Numbered from the stretch's first letter, positions 44,357 to 53,154 are shown. The stretch: DNA of 53,524 nt from Scybalousia_A sp052170555 (GCA_052170555.1 JBQNAI010000013.1:1-53524); one strand, 5' to 3'. The notes: generated by a model not told the origin, from the letters alone. A program made the numbers and translations.

Positions 44357-44392
44357 CAAAGTCAAGAAAGAATCTTTTCTTTCTTGACTTTG
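44357..44392 (+). terminator. terminator after the HhH gene
   Basis: CAAAGTCAAGAAAGA (44357-44371) pairs perfectly with TCTTTCTTGACTTTG (44378-44392) around a 6-nt loop, followed by GTAAAATTTTTTTTG. The stem is 15 bp. Confidence 0.8.
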
Positions 44393-44559
44393 GTAAAATT
44401 TTTTTTGAAAAGAATTTTTTGTTTTGTGATATTATAAAATTTCTGTTTTCTTTCGTAGACATCAGTCATAATATCCTAAAACAGCTACCAATGAGTACAT
44501 GATCTTTTCCTTATATCCTAAAAATTCTTTAAAAAGAGTATTTTTGTAAACATGAATAA

Positions 44560-44609
44560 AGCATACTAAGACCATATAGTAAAAATATCTATATTGGTTA
44601 CAGTATGCT
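44560..44609 (-). terminator. terminator-like hairpin after the unknown lipoprotein gene
   Basis: An imperfect inverted repeat of about 20 bp (AGCATACTAAGACCATATAG with CTATATTGGTTACAGTATGCT) lies 22 nt beyond the minus-strand stop codon. On the minus strand it is followed by TTTATTC. Confidence 0.5.
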
Positions 44610-44631
44610 GATTATAGATTTTGCAAATTTT

Positions 44632-45810
44632 TTATTTTTCCACGAAGACTATAAAATCCCATTCAGCAGGATTTCCAACCCCAACACTTGGAGTGTACAA
44701 ATATACGGCAATGCGTTTTTTAGAATTAAGATAGAATCGTTGAAATTCTTCTTGTTTAGACACAGTATTCCAAATTTGTTGCAATATTTGTTCGTTCTGG
44801 ATTTGGATATATGCTCCTTGTTCGTTTATAAGACCAATTTTATTTATTCCTGGATAAGGCAAATACATTTTATTACATAGGCCTTTATTAAATTTGTTAG
44901 GATGAAATAATTCTCCGCATCCCATCCATATAATATCACCATAGAAAAGCATGTTGTTAGTATCATTATAATACAATTTTATCTGTCCAAAATCACAGGC
45001 AGGAACATAATGTGCAAGGAAAGGAATAGTATCGGTATCATGAATCTGATTGCTTATATGTTGTGTAGTATAACCTTCGTAATTGAAGGTTAAATAATCT
45101 ACTTTCATTGTCAGAATTTCATTATTCATACCAGTTAAAGAGTCTCCGTTTTGCCAATCATCGTTATTTTGATTATTGATATTTGAATTAAGTATTTGCA
45201 GATGTACAGTGTTGGAAATGCCTATATTAAAGGTTATATTATATTGAAAAGCAAATTTGTCTACACACGAAACTACCATACTCAAGTATTTATTAAATTG
45301 AATTTCATCAATACTAGTTAGCATTGATTCCAAATTTGAATATTGTTTTGAGTTTCCTTTGTCTGAGTTTGTTTGATAAGTTTGGTGAGTGATGAGAGTA
45401 AAATCGGTAGCATCTTTGAACTCGTTTATCCATTGTTTGAAAATTTCTTTTGCTATTTGGAAACTATTGGAACTAACAGACAAAGTGGCATTTGAAATTA
45501 ATGGTTTGGTGAGAGTATCTTCTGTATAGATATACAATACTTTTGTTATGCCATTTTCTGTCTTTGACAGATATCTGTTTGACTGTTGGAAGTCTTTTTG
45601 TTTTAGGATATAACCTTCATCTTCTGCTTTTTTTATGGCGTCATTTATCGTTTGACCGATACAATATTTGGTTAACGTGAATTCATTGTAAACACTAATA
45701 GAACTAGCTTTGTTCGTGTACTCTTCACTTTCTTCATTGCATGCAATAAAGATCGGTGAAACGAACAATATTACCACAATAAGTAGCATAAATCTTTTAT
45801 TTGTTCTCAT
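44632..45810 (-). CDS. lipoprotein of unknown function
   Basis: The 392-residue protein has a lipoprotein signal (residues 1-24, PIFIAC) with C24 followed by an acidic stretch (NEESEEY), a common outer-membrane or surface retention context in Bacteroidota. The rest is a soluble, Asn- and Ser-rich domain (NDAIKKAEDEGYILKQKDF near the start, WDFIVFVEK at the end) that I do not recognise. It is likely its own transcription unit, with a -7-like box 92 nt upstream, and it is closed by a hairpin. Confidence 0.75.
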   Translation of the reverse strand: MRTNKRFMLLIVVILFVSPIFIACNEESEEYTNKASSISVYNEFTLTKYCIGQTINDAIKKAEDEGYILKQKDFQQSNRYLSKTENGITKVLYIYTEDTLTKPLISNATLSVSSNSFQIAKEIFKQWINEFKDATDFTLITHQTYQTNSDKGNSKQYSNLESMLTSIDEIQFNKYLSMVVSCVDKFAFQYNITFNIGISNTVHLQILNSNINNQNNDDWQNGDSLTGMNNEILTMKVDYLTFNYEGYTTQHISNQIHDTDTIPFLAHYVPACDFGQIKLYYNDTNNMLFYGDIIWMGCGELFHPNKFNKGLCNKMYLPYPGINKIGLINEQGAYIQIQNEQILQQIWNTVSKQEEFQRFYLNSKKRIAVYLYTPSVGVGNPAEWDFIVFVEK

Positions 45811-45901
45811 TTAATTCTCCCTTTTTCGTGTCGGGTACAACTTTTAAGTATTAGTAAAATAATCAAATTTTAACCTATCTAATATTAAGACAAAGAAAGA
45901 A

Positions 45902-45909
45902 CAAAAATA
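45902..45909 (-). promoter_or_regulatory. possible -7 element of the unknown lipoprotein gene
   Basis: On the minus strand TATTTTTG matches TAnnTTTG. It lies about 92 nt upstream of the lipoprotein ATG; the -33 region has only TTT. Confidence 0.35.
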
Positions 45910-45950
45910 TTGCACGTAATGGATAATGAAAATACAACAATTATATAAAT

Positions 45951-47168
45951 TTATTGCAATTCATAATAGTAAAACTTTCTTATTTCTTTTTTTAAAAAGT
46001 TCTCATCAAGTTGGTCGCTTGCCTCGTGTATTCCTTTGATTTTCCCATCCTTATAAAGTATATTTATCTGATGATCATTAAAAGAATATGCCCTATTGTG
46101 CATTTGACCTGTTGTAGAAAAATATTTTTTTATTTGTTCAAATGAAAATCCTTGAGATTTATGTAAATCAAACAGCAAATTGTATCGTTCGTTTAACTCT
46201 TCATCGGAGTATTGTTCGGATTTAATATACATTTTCCCAATATTGCGATTCATAAGTGATGATGCAAGAAAAGAGAGAATGTTGTCATTATGACATGTCC
46301 ATGTTTTAACTGCACTCCATATATCAGTATCATCCAAAAGAATGAATTTATCCAATGCTTGTTCGTTGTGAATATCTTGTGGACCGTTTTCTAGAAAATA
46401 ATATAAATTACTGCTTATTGGAAATTGATTAAGATTTAATTTTTTTATTGAAGCCAAGTCCTTTGCTCGCTGTAAAATATTTCTAAGTAAGCAGTCTGCA
46501 CCCACAACGGTCTTGTGCATGTATACTTGCCAGTACATTAGACGGCGGGATATAATAAACTTTTCTATACTATATACACCCTTTTCATCAATAACCAATT
46601 CATCCTTGTAAACGGCAAACATATTCATTATTCTTTCTGTACCAATAACTCCTTCACTGACCCCTGTAAAGAAACTGTCTCTTGTGAGGTAATCAAGTCT
46701 GTCTATGTCTATTTGAGAAGAAACAAGTTGATGTAAAAATCTTTTTTGATAAGAATTATTAAAGATAGCAATAACTTCTTTTCCACAATCCAATCTTTTC
46801 ATTATTAATTCTGAAATTTCCTCATGATGACATTGAAAAAAGAAATTCTCTAAACAATGAGAGAATGGCGAATGTCCCGCATCATGTAGTAGAATTGCCT
46901 TGACTGTTGCATCATACTCAGTCTCTGTTATCTCATATCCCTTTTGTCTTAGGCTATTTAAAGCTTTAGTCATCAAGAACATGGCTCCTATAGAGTGGGA
47001 AAAACGAGTATGTTCGGCACCAGGATAGATCAGATTGCTTAGCCCTAATTGTTTTATTCGTCTTAAACGTTGTATGTATGGACTTTGAATAAGATAATAA
47101 ATACTTTCGGATGGTAAATTAATAAATCCGTATACAGGATCATTGATTATTTTTAGTTTATTTGCCAT
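45951..47168 (-). CDS. HD-domain phosphohydrolase (dGTPase/SAMHD1-like)
   Basis: The 405-residue protein begins IINDPVYGFINLPSESIYYLIQSPYIQRLRRIKQLG, typical of the HD/SAMHD1-like family. The metal-binding residues are visible: H58 (FSHSIG), H95-D96 (ILLHDAGHSPFSH) and D156 (DIDRLDYLTRDSF). Such enzymes cleave nucleoside triphosphates to nucleoside and triphosphate or act on other phosphate esters; the exact substrate cannot be told from sequence. The family is common in Bacteroidota. It is followed on the minus strand by the lipoprotein gene after 140 nt. Confidence 0.9.
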   Translation of the reverse strand: MANKLKIINDPVYGFINLPSESIYYLIQSPYIQRLRRIKQLGLSNLIYPGAEHTRFSHSIGAMFLMTKALNSLRQKGYEITETEYDATVKAILLHDAGHSPFSHCLENFFFQCHHEEISELIMKRLDCGKEVIAIFNNSYQKRFLHQLVSSQIDIDRLDYLTRDSFFTGVSEGVIGTERIMNMFAVYKDELVIDEKGVYSIEKFIISRRLMYWQVYMHKTVVGADCLLRNILQRAKDLASIKKLNLNQFPISSNLYYFLENGPQDIHNEQALDKFILLDDTDIWSAVKTWTCHNDNILSFLASSLMNRNIGKMYIKSEQYSDEELNERYNLLFDLHKSQGFSFEQIKKYFSTTGQMHNRAYSFNDHQINILYKDGKIKGIHEASDQLDENFLKKEIRKFYYYELQ

Positions 47169-47251
47169 CTTTTTACTTGGATCAAGTATTCAACATTAAA
47201 ATACTATATGATATTTTGTTTCAATGTCTAACTGATAGACATCATTCACTG

Positions 47252-47692
47252 CTACCAAACGTATTTTATAGAAATAGCAAAACCTCTTCCATAGAAGCCT
47301 GAAGCAGGAATTAATTCAAATCCTGGGGTCCAATCTAAAGCTAAACTTAAAGGTATATCATCGGGAAAATGCCACTCTATACCCACAGTAGCATTGATGC
47401 CAAGTCCGAAATCTGCCTCATTATGTCCATCCTCCCACATGCCAATAGATGCACCTAAACCATAATATAAATGAAGACTTGATTTTATTTCTTGATTCCA
47501 TTCATATAGTCCGGTAGCACGAAATCCGGATTGATGAAAATCAAATACACCCTCCATACTGTTAATACCTTCATATTTTTTAATGTTAAAACCATAATCC
47601 CATACTCCGCTTTTGACACCTACTCCCCAATTTTGAGCGTTGGCAACTAATGTTGCTAACACTATCATCGTTATTATGCAAAATTTTTTCAT
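47252..47692 (-). CDS. small outer-membrane beta-barrel protein
   Basis: I start at the ATG at 47692 (MKKFCIITMIVLATLVANAQ), which gives a standard signal peptide, and a 146-residue protein. Strands alternate (LHLYYGLGASIGMWEDG; FGLGINATVGIEWHF; LALDWTPGFELIP) and the end FAISIKYVW finishes in an aromatic residue, as in outer-membrane barrels; about eight strands fit an OmpA/OmpX-like fold. It has no clear partner; the HD-domain gene follows 83 nt later on the same strand. Confidence 0.75.
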   Translation of the reverse strand: MKKFCIITMIVLATLVANAQNWGVGVKSGVWDYGFNIKKYEGINSMEGVFDFHQSGFRATGLYEWNQEIKSSLHLYYGLGASIGMWEDGHNEADFGLGINATVGIEWHFPDDIPLSLALDWTPGFELIPASGFYGRGFAISIKYVW

Positions 47693-47723
47693 TCTTAACA
47701 TTTGTTTATTTAATTTTGAATTA

Positions 47724-47731
47724 CAAAGATA
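47724..47731 (-). promoter_or_regulatory. -7 promoter element of the outer-membrane barrel gene
   Basis: On the minus strand TATCTTTG matches TAnnTTTG, 31 nt upstream of the ATG at 47692. A -33 TTG is not obvious. Confidence 0.5.
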
Positions 47732-47771
47732 TGCAAAATTTTATTTTAAAATAATATTTTTTGGCATTTTT

Positions 47772-47804
47772 TTTGATGCAGTCCAGTTATTTTATATATC
47801 TTTG
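47772..47804 (+). promoter_or_regulatory. promoter of the rubrerythrin gene
   Basis: TTTG (47772-47775), 21 nt, then TATCTTTG (47797-47804). It is divergent from the barrel-gene promoter, with the two -7 boxes 66 nt apart. The resulting leader is about 160 nt. Confidence 0.7.
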
Positions 47805-47971
47805 CGGGTATATATATGAATATATGAATGATGTGTAACAAACAATTTAGATAATGCAGAATAATGGGATAATCAAATTATGAAATATTTTTATTGCTTA
47901 TTTGGTTGGATGTTGTAAGTCACGAATTATTAAAAGTAATATTTGTATTAACCTAATAAAATTTGAAAATT

Positions 47972-48541
47972 ATGAGTTTAAAAGGAACGCAAACAGAGAA
48001 AAACATTTTAACGTTTTTCGCAGGTGAAAGTCAAGCAAAGAATCGTTACACTTTCTTTGCCAAGCAGGCTAAAAAAGAGGGCTATGAGCAAATAGCAAGT
48101 CTATTTATGGAAACAGCATTGCAGGAAGAAGAGCACGCTAAGATGTTGTTTCGTATGTTGGAAGGTGGGGCTGTAGAGATAACTGCTAAATATCCGGCTG
48201 GAGTGATTGGAAATACAAAAGAAAATTTGAAGGCAGCAGCAGGAGAGAACGAAGAGTGGACAGAGGGATATCCTAATGGAGCGAAAGTTGCAGAAGAGGA
48301 AGGATTTCCTGAAATAGCGAAGAAATTTCGTTTAATAGCCAGTGTTGAAAAACGACATGAGGAGAGATATTTGAAACTTTTATCAAGATTAGAAAAGGAA
48401 GACGTATTTTGGAGTGAAGAAGAGCAATGCTGGGTTTGTCGTAACTGTGGGTTCCGTTTTAAGGGGAAAAAGGCTCCTCAAATTTGTCCTTGTTGTGACC
48501 ATCCTTTAGCTTACTTTGAAAGAGAGGCAACAAACTATTAA
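47972..48541 (+). CDS. rbr: rubrerythrin
   Basis: I start at the ATG at 47972 (MSLKGTQTEKNILTFFAGESQAKNRY, 189 residues); the upstream TTG is not conserved. The ferritin-like diiron domain has E-xx-E/H pairs (AGESQAKNRYTFF; TALQEEEHAKM; SVEKRHEERY) and the C-terminal rubredoxin-like iron site has CWVCRNCG and CPCCDHP (about residues 155-182). Rubrerythrin reduces hydrogen peroxide in anaerobes, so it protects against oxygen exposure. It is a monocistronic unit with its own promoter and terminator. Confidence 0.96.
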   Translation: MSLKGTQTEKNILTFFAGESQAKNRYTFFAKQAKKEGYEQIASLFMETALQEEEHAKMLFRMLEGGAVEITAKYPAGVIGNTKENLKAAAGENEEWTEGYPNGAKVAEEEGFPEIAKKFRLIASVEKRHEERYLKLLSRLEKEDVFWSEEEQCWVCRNCGFRFKGKKAPQICPCCDHPLAYFEREATNY

Positions 48542-48571
48542 AATGTTTTAAAGTCTAACTTTGAATATCTT

Positions 48572-48611
48572 AGACGGTGATACCAAATATGGATTATCAC
48601 CGTCTCTTTTT
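48572..48611 (+). terminator. terminator of the rubrerythrin gene
   Basis: AGACGGTGATA (48572-48582) pairs perfectly with TATCACCGTCT (48595-48605) around a 12-nt loop, followed by CTTTTTT. It begins 31 nt after the stop codon. Confidence 0.9.
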
Positions 48612-48718
48612 TATCTCATGTACCTAAATATTATTAATTAAAAATGTATATTATTGAGAAAAAATATAAAATTGTGAAGATTTTTCAACGATTTCACGCT
48701 TTATATTAAAAAAATGTG

Positions 48719-48726
48719 TAACTTTG
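48719..48726 (+). promoter_or_regulatory. -7 promoter element upstream of the cobalamin riboswitch
   Basis: TAACTTTG matches TAnnTTTG just upstream of the riboswitch; transcription would start near 48733. No clear -33 TTG. Confidence 0.55.
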
Positions 48727-48734
48727 CAATCGCA

Positions 48735-48950
48735 TTTGCGGTTCTTTTGCTTTTGGTAAAGGATTAAAAGGGAAACAGGTGAGAATCCTGTGCAGGCCCG
48801 CTACTGTATTCTCCAAAGACGGCAATAGTATATTGAGCCACTGTAAGATATGACCTATAACATATAAATGGGAAGGCACTATTGTAAGGGAGTAAGTCAG
48901 GAGACCTGCCGGAAATGTTAGATTGTTGATTATCTTCGAGGAAATAGGGT
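48735..48950 (+). promoter_or_regulatory. cobalamin riboswitch
   Basis: The conserved elements appear in order: TTAAAAGGGAA (48764-48774), CAGGTGAGAATCCTGTGCAGG with CCCGCTACTGT (about 48776-48808), GCCACTGT (48837-48844), GGGAAGGC (48870-48877) and the B12 box AGTCAGGAGACCTGCC (48895-48910). A hairpin-like tail around TTATCTTCGAGGAAATA (about 48930-48946) could be the expression platform. It most likely represses the downstream DUF4465 gene (start 49062) when adenosylcobalamin is plentiful. Confidence 0.93.
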
Positions 48951-49061
48951 AATGGCATTGTTGTTTGTTATTTTTTTATTTTTTAAATACTTTTCTTCGA
49001 GAATGATTGATCATCTGAAATTATTGTGTTTGGAATAACAATTTTTTTAATAATGAAAGAT

Positions 49062-50681
49062 ATGAAGAAAAGTATTTTTATTTTGTGTGGTTTATTGGTT
49101 TCTACCTTTGTTATGGCACAATACAATGGTGAAACAAAGGGTAAGGATCCTAAAGCTATAAGTAAAGAAGATGCTTCTATTATTTCCTGGGCGAAAGGAA
49201 TAGAATTGAATCGTAAAAGTAACGTTACATATGGTAGATATTACGACGCAATAGGCAAAGCCGATACTACGAATTTAGTCTGTGTGAGTTTGGGAAATGG
49301 AGGTATTGCAGTAGCAACATTTGATCGCCCAATAATCAATGGAAATGGTTTCGACTTTGTTGTATTTGAGAATGCCTTTGACACAACTTTTATGGAGCTC
49401 GCTTTTGTTGAGGTTTCTTCTGATGGAGAACATTTCTTCCGTTTCCCTTCCATAAGTACAGCAACCTCAGCTAAAGTAACACAAACAAGTTCTCGCTATT
49501 ACAATTTGGCTGGTCGCCATTTATACAAATACGGCGAGGCTTTTGATTTGTCAGAATTGGAAGAGAATGCGATGCTGGATAAAAATAATATTCGTTTTGT
49601 TCGTTTGGTTGATGTATTGGGTGGTGTAGATAAGGATTCTCAAGGAAATACTATCTACGAATATGATGAAAATACGTATATAAACTCATCTGGTTTTGAT
49701 TTGTCGGGTATTGGTATCATTAATGGAGGAGAAAAATATAAAGTTGCAGATATGGAAGGATTACTATCGCAAACCAATACTTACGAGTTAGCTTCTTCAA
49801 CAAATAAAGATGAAGATGTTACTGCAACAATTAAGACAAAGAATTATAGTAGTGAAGGTCTGTATTTTAAGGGAGTAGCACTTTTGGGTAATGGTTATGA
49901 GATGGCGATGGGTTGGGGACCGTCTAACGTGTCTGATACATCTGTTATGAAAGCTACTGATGTTAGTGGTAAGGGATGGAATAATAGTTTTTATGTCGCT
50001 GCATCGATGGCTGGTGTTGATGGATTAAATACAGGTTATTTACAGGCTTATTATTCTAATTACAATACTGAGGAGCATAATACTGTAACTGCAATTAATG
50101 GCAATGAGTTTTATCCTATTGGAGTTTACGTTGCCCAAAGTTTATCTTCATTTGATTATGTTTCCTCTACGTCGCAAGCAGACTTGTGGTTTAAGATAGT
50201 TGCTGTCGGTTATGATGGGCATAATAATGTGACGGATTCTATGGAAGTTTATTTGAGGGATGCTCGTGAAAATGGTATTGGTAATTTTAGGGATTGGAGA
50301 TATTTAGATTTGGTACCACTTGGAAAGGTTGCTAAGGTACAATTTATCGTTAAGAGCAATGATGTGTTAGATTATATTCCGACTTACATGTGTATGGATA
50401 ATTTTGTTTATAGCGAAGTTAAAGGTAGTGGTATAGATGTGTTATCTAATAACGGTAATGCAGTGGAAGTGACTATTTATCCTAATCCTGCAACAGAGTT
50501 TGTAACGATTAATACGTCTAAAAATGCAAATGTGAGAATTATGGATATACAAGGTAGGGTAGTTTATTCACAAGACCGAATTAATGGCTCTATACAAGTC
50601 AATAATTTGAAACAAGGAACATATATCGTTAATATAATATCAGATGGTAGTGTAGTTACGAAAAAACTTATCGTAAAATAG
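49062..50681 (+). CDS. T9SS-secreted DUF4465 protein under B12 riboswitch control
   Basis: I start at the ATG at 49062 (MKKSIFILCGLLVSTFVMAQ, 539 residues); the ATG at 49053 is an alternative. After the signal peptide, residues about 28-215 form a surface-protein domain with GNGGIAVATFDRPIINGNGFDFVVFEN and FVEVSSDGEHFFRFPS. Residues about 230-445 are DUF4465: FYVAASMAGVDGLNTGYLQAYYS, LWFKIVAVGYDG and WRYLDLVPLGKVAKVQFI. Residues about 470-539 are a T9SS type A sorting domain (YPNPATEFVTI; GTYIVNIISDGSVVTKKLIVK). The DUF4465 family includes BtuH-type cobalamin-binding surface proteins, as far as I recall, so a role in B12 capture is likely; no btuB is adjacent. Confidence 0.88.
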   Translation: MKKSIFILCGLLVSTFVMAQYNGETKGKDPKAISKEDASIISWAKGIELNRKSNVTYGRYYDAIGKADTTNLVCVSLGNGGIAVATFDRPIINGNGFDFVVFENAFDTTFMELAFVEVSSDGEHFFRFPSISTATSAKVTQTSSRYYNLAGRHLYKYGEAFDLSELEENAMLDKNNIRFVRLVDVLGGVDKDSQGNTIYEYDENTYINSSGFDLSGIGIINGGEKYKVADMEGLLSQTNTYELASSTNKDEDVTATIKTKNYSSEGLYFKGVALLGNGYEMAMGWGPSNVSDTSVMKATDVSGKGWNNSFYVAASMAGVDGLNTGYLQAYYSNYNTEEHNTVTAINGNEFYPIGVYVAQSLSSFDYVSSTSQADLWFKIVAVGYDGHNNVTDSMEVYLRDARENGIGNFRDWRYLDLVPLGKVAKVQFIVKSNDVLDYIPTYMCMDNFVYSEVKGSGIDVLSNNGNAVEVTIYPNPATEFVTINTSKNANVRIMDIQGRVVYSQDRINGSIQVNNLKQGTYIVNIISDGSVVTKKLIVK

Positions 50682-50715
50682 TATCATTGAGGAAAGTGTT
50701 TTTTTATTTCATTGG

Positions 50716-50752
50716 ACTCTTTCGTAAAAATTTTTACGGAAGAGTTTTTTTG
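50716..50752 (+). terminator. terminator after the DUF4465 gene
   Basis: ACTCTTTCGTAAAAA (50716-50730) pairs with TTTTTACGGAAGAGT (50731-50745) with one G-U pair, followed by a T7 run. It starts 34 nt after the stop codon. Confidence 0.85.
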
Positions 50753-50811
50753 TTGTCTCATTTTAATGAATTGTTGTCCCACTTTAATATTATGATGTGG
50801 GATAATAATTT
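50751..50811. repeat. third copy of the MITE-like motif
   Basis: TGTCTCATTTTAATGAATTG followed by TTGTCCCAC resembles the reverse complement of the 31010-31032 arm plus flank (TGTCACTTTAGTAAATTAAT, then ATCCCAC). GATGTGGGATAATAATTTA (50793-50811) also matches GATGTGGGATATTAATTTA at about 30999. The TTGTTGTC(T/C) unit is tandemly duplicated with a 21-bp spacing. Confidence 0.45.
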
Positions 50812-51109
50812 AGTTGATTGTCAAGAAGTGGATACATGTCTATACATTTGCTATGACAATTTGAATATGAGATATTAAATTTTATAGGCTAAATAAATAA
50901 AAGGTGGGATTGTTAGAGCTTTTGAGATATATGATATGCCACATAAATGAATGAATTGAGTATAATAACTATTTCTTATGTCATTTTGTCATAATAGTTT
51001 TGCTGGCATATAGTTTGAAAGTTTCCTTTTCAAGGTAAGACTCATGGTGTAAATATGGGTTAGAGTAGTTGATAGAAAAAGTAATTAATTTAAAAAAAAG
51101 TATAAAACA
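50753..51109. other. intergenic region before dnaK
   Basis: No gene is seen. It holds a third copy of the MITE-like motif (about 50751-50811) and, near its end, the dnaK promoter element. The remainder is AT-rich. Confidence 0.5.
50995..51002 (+). promoter_or_regulatory. -7 promoter element of dnaK
   Basis: TAGTTTTG matches TAnnTTTG 107 nt before the dnaK start. A TTT lies about 20 nt upstream instead of TTTG. No CIRCE operator (the HrcA inverted repeat) was recognised. Confidence 0.45.
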
Positions 51110-53029
51110 ATGGGAAAAATAATTGGAATAGATTTGGGGACGACAAACAGTTGTGTGGCTGTTATGGAGGGAAATGAAACTGTCGTTATAACTAATAATG
51201 AAGGTAGAAGAACTACTCCTTCGGTTGTGGGATTTGTAAAAGGTGGTGAAAGAAAGATAGGAGATCCTGCTAAAAGACAAGCAATAACTAATCCGCAGAA
51301 TACTGTTTATAGTATAAAGAGATTCATGGGTATGAATTTTGATGGTGTCCAAGAGGAGATAGTTCATGTTCCTTACAAAGTAGTGAAAGGAGACAATAAT
51401 ACACCTCGTGTAGATATTGATGGGAGGATGTATACTCCGCAGGAAATTTCGGCGATTATTTTGCAGAAAATGAAAAAAACTGCAGAGGATTACTTAGGAA
51501 CGTCTGTCAATGAGGCTGTTATTACGGTACCTGCTTACTTTAATGATGCACAAAGAAAAGCAACAAAAGAGGCTGGTGAGATTGCCGGTTTGAATGTAAG
51601 AAGAATTATCAATGAGCCAACAGCTGCCGCATTAGCTTACGGATTGGATAAAAAAGCAGATGATCAAATTGTAGCAGTATTTGATTTGGGAGGAGGAACA
51701 TTTGATATCAGTATTTTGGAGTTAGGAGATGGAGTGTTTGAAGTAAAATCTACTAATGGAGATACACATCTTGGAGGAGATGATTTTGATAGAAAGATAA
51801 TTAACTTTATGGCTGAGGAGTTTATGAAGGATCATCCTAACATGGATTTACGGAAGGATCCTATGGCTCTGCAAAGATTGAAAGAGGCAGCCGAAAAAGC
51901 TAAAATAGAGTTGTCGTCCTCTACCTCAACTGAGATAAATCTTCCGTATATTACCTCAATTGACAATATCCCTCAACATTTAAATTTGACGTTGTCTAGA
52001 AGTAAATTTGAACAGTTGTGTGATGATTTAATAAAAGCTTGTTTGGTTCCTTGTCAAAAGGCATTGGAAGATGCTGGATTGGATAAGAGTAGAATCAATG
52101 AGGTAATACTTGTAGGAGGATCTTCACGTATCCCAGCAGTTCAGAAACTGGTTGAAGATTTCTTTGGAAAAGCTCCTAATAAGTCAGTTAATCCTGATGA
52201 AGTTGTAGCTATAGGTGCAGCAATACAAGGAGGTGTATTGACAGGAGAGGTAAAAGACGTGTTGTTGTTAGACGTTACTCCATTGTCTTTGGGTATTGAG
52301 ACTTTAGGTGGGGTGATGACAAAATTGATTGAAGCAAACACTACAATTCCTACTAAAAAATCGCAGGTTTTCTCTACTGCACAAGATAACCAACCGTCAG
52401 TTGAAATCAATGTGTTGCAAGGAGAAAGAGCACGTGCAACAGATAATAAATCTCTTGGTAGATTCCATTTGGATGATATTCCTCCTGCAAGGAGAGGTGT
52501 TCCTCAAATAGAGGTTACATTTGACATAGATGCTAATGGAATACTGAATGTTTCAGCTATGGACAAGGCGACAGGCAAACAACAATCCATAAGAATAGAA
52601 GCATCAAGTGGTTTGTCTGACGAAGAAATAAAGAGAATGAAAGCAGATGCAGAGGCACACGCCAATGAAGATAAAAAATTAAAAGAAGAACAGGATAAAA
52701 TCAATGCAGCAGACAGCATGATATTCCAAACAGAGAATTTCTTGAAAGATAACGGAGATAAAGTTCCTGCAGATAAGAAGTCTGAGATTGAGAATGTTTT
52801 GAAGGATTTGAAAGAATCTCATTCTAAGAGGGATATTACAGGCATAGATAAAGCGACAGAAAAGTTGAATAATATACTTCAAACTGTTAGTCAAAATATG
52901 TATCAAGGTGATAAACAGGGACAACAAAATGCTAATTCAAATTCTGATATAAATAGTCAGCAATCAAATCAAAATGTTCAAAGTGGAAGTGATGCTGCAA
53001 CGGATACTGATTTTGAGGAAGTGAAGTAA
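51110..53029 (+). CDS. dnaK: chaperone DnaK (Hsp70)
   Basis: The 639-residue protein is DnaK. The ATPase domain shows GIDLGTTNSCVAV (about residues 5-17), INEPTAAALAYGLD (about 170-183), VFDLGGGTFDISIL and ILVGGSSRIPAVQ. The substrate-binding domain begins near LLLDVTPLSLGIETLGG (about 385-401), with the inter-domain linker VLLLDV. The C-terminal tail ends in DTDFEEVK, the usual acidic EEVK-like end that binds co-chaperones, preceded by a Gln/Asn-rich spacer (about 600-630). Partner genes grpE and dnaJ are 13 kb upstream. Confidence 0.98.
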   Translation: MGKIIGIDLGTTNSCVAVMEGNETVVITNNEGRRTTPSVVGFVKGGERKIGDPAKRQAITNPQNTVYSIKRFMGMNFDGVQEEIVHVPYKVVKGDNNTPRVDIDGRMYTPQEISAIILQKMKKTAEDYLGTSVNEAVITVPAYFNDAQRKATKEAGEIAGLNVRRIINEPTAAALAYGLDKKADDQIVAVFDLGGGTFDISILELGDGVFEVKSTNGDTHLGGDDFDRKIINFMAEEFMKDHPNMDLRKDPMALQRLKEAAEKAKIELSSSTSTEINLPYITSIDNIPQHLNLTLSRSKFEQLCDDLIKACLVPCQKALEDAGLDKSRINEVILVGGSSRIPAVQKLVEDFFGKAPNKSVNPDEVVAIGAAIQGGVLTGEVKDVLLLDVTPLSLGIETLGGVMTKLIEANTTIPTKKSQVFSTAQDNQPSVEINVLQGERARATDNKSLGRFHLDDIPPARRGVPQIEVTFDIDANGILNVSAMDKATGKQQSIRIEASSGLSDEEIKRMKADAEAHANEDKKLKEEQDKINAADSMIFQTENFLKDNGDKVPADKKSEIENVLKDLKESHSKRDITGIDKATEKLNNILQTVSQNMYQGDKQGQQNANSNSDINSQQSNQNVQSGSDAATDTDFEEVK

Positions 53030-53060
53030 AAGTGCTAACAAACACTAATTAAAAACAAGT

Positions 53061-53093
53061 AAATCCCAGTAACATAATAAGTTGCTGGGATTT
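53061..53093 (+). terminator. terminator after dnaK
   Basis: AAATCCCAGTAAC (53061-53073) pairs with GTTGCTGGGATTT (53081-53093) with one G-U pair and a 7-nt loop. It starts 32 nt after the dnaK stop codon; the following T content is moderate. Confidence 0.75.
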
Positions 53094-53146
53094 GCTTATT
53101 TCTTAATAATAATTAAATCTTGTCGTTTTTAATCGTTTTTTATGCT

Positions 53147-53154
53147 TATATTTG
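53147..53154 (+). promoter_or_regulatory. -7-like promoter element near the window end
   Basis: TATATTTG matches TAnnTTTG. The nearest TTG upstream is 24 nt away (53120-53122), a little far. It would drive the possible recombinase fragment at 53240. Confidence 0.35.

Larger units (their letters stand above)
44212..44631. other. intergenic region between convergent genes
   Basis: Two strong hairpins (44357-44392 and 44560-44609) close the converging transcription units. The 15-mer AAATAAAAGTATTGT occurs twice (44253 and 44302). No gene is seen. Confidence 0.6.

Noticed and set aside
47225..47241. Hairpin TGTCTA/TAGACA between the barrel and HD-domain genes
   Set aside because: Six base pairs without a T-run is too little to call a terminator.
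48764..48958. Minus-strand frame of 64 codons
   Set aside because: It lies wholly within the cobalamin riboswitch, so it is a chance frame.
50687..50878. Plus-strand frame of 63 codons after the DUF4465 gene
   Set aside because: It covers the terminator hairpin and the MITE-like repeat and has no signal or family resemblance.
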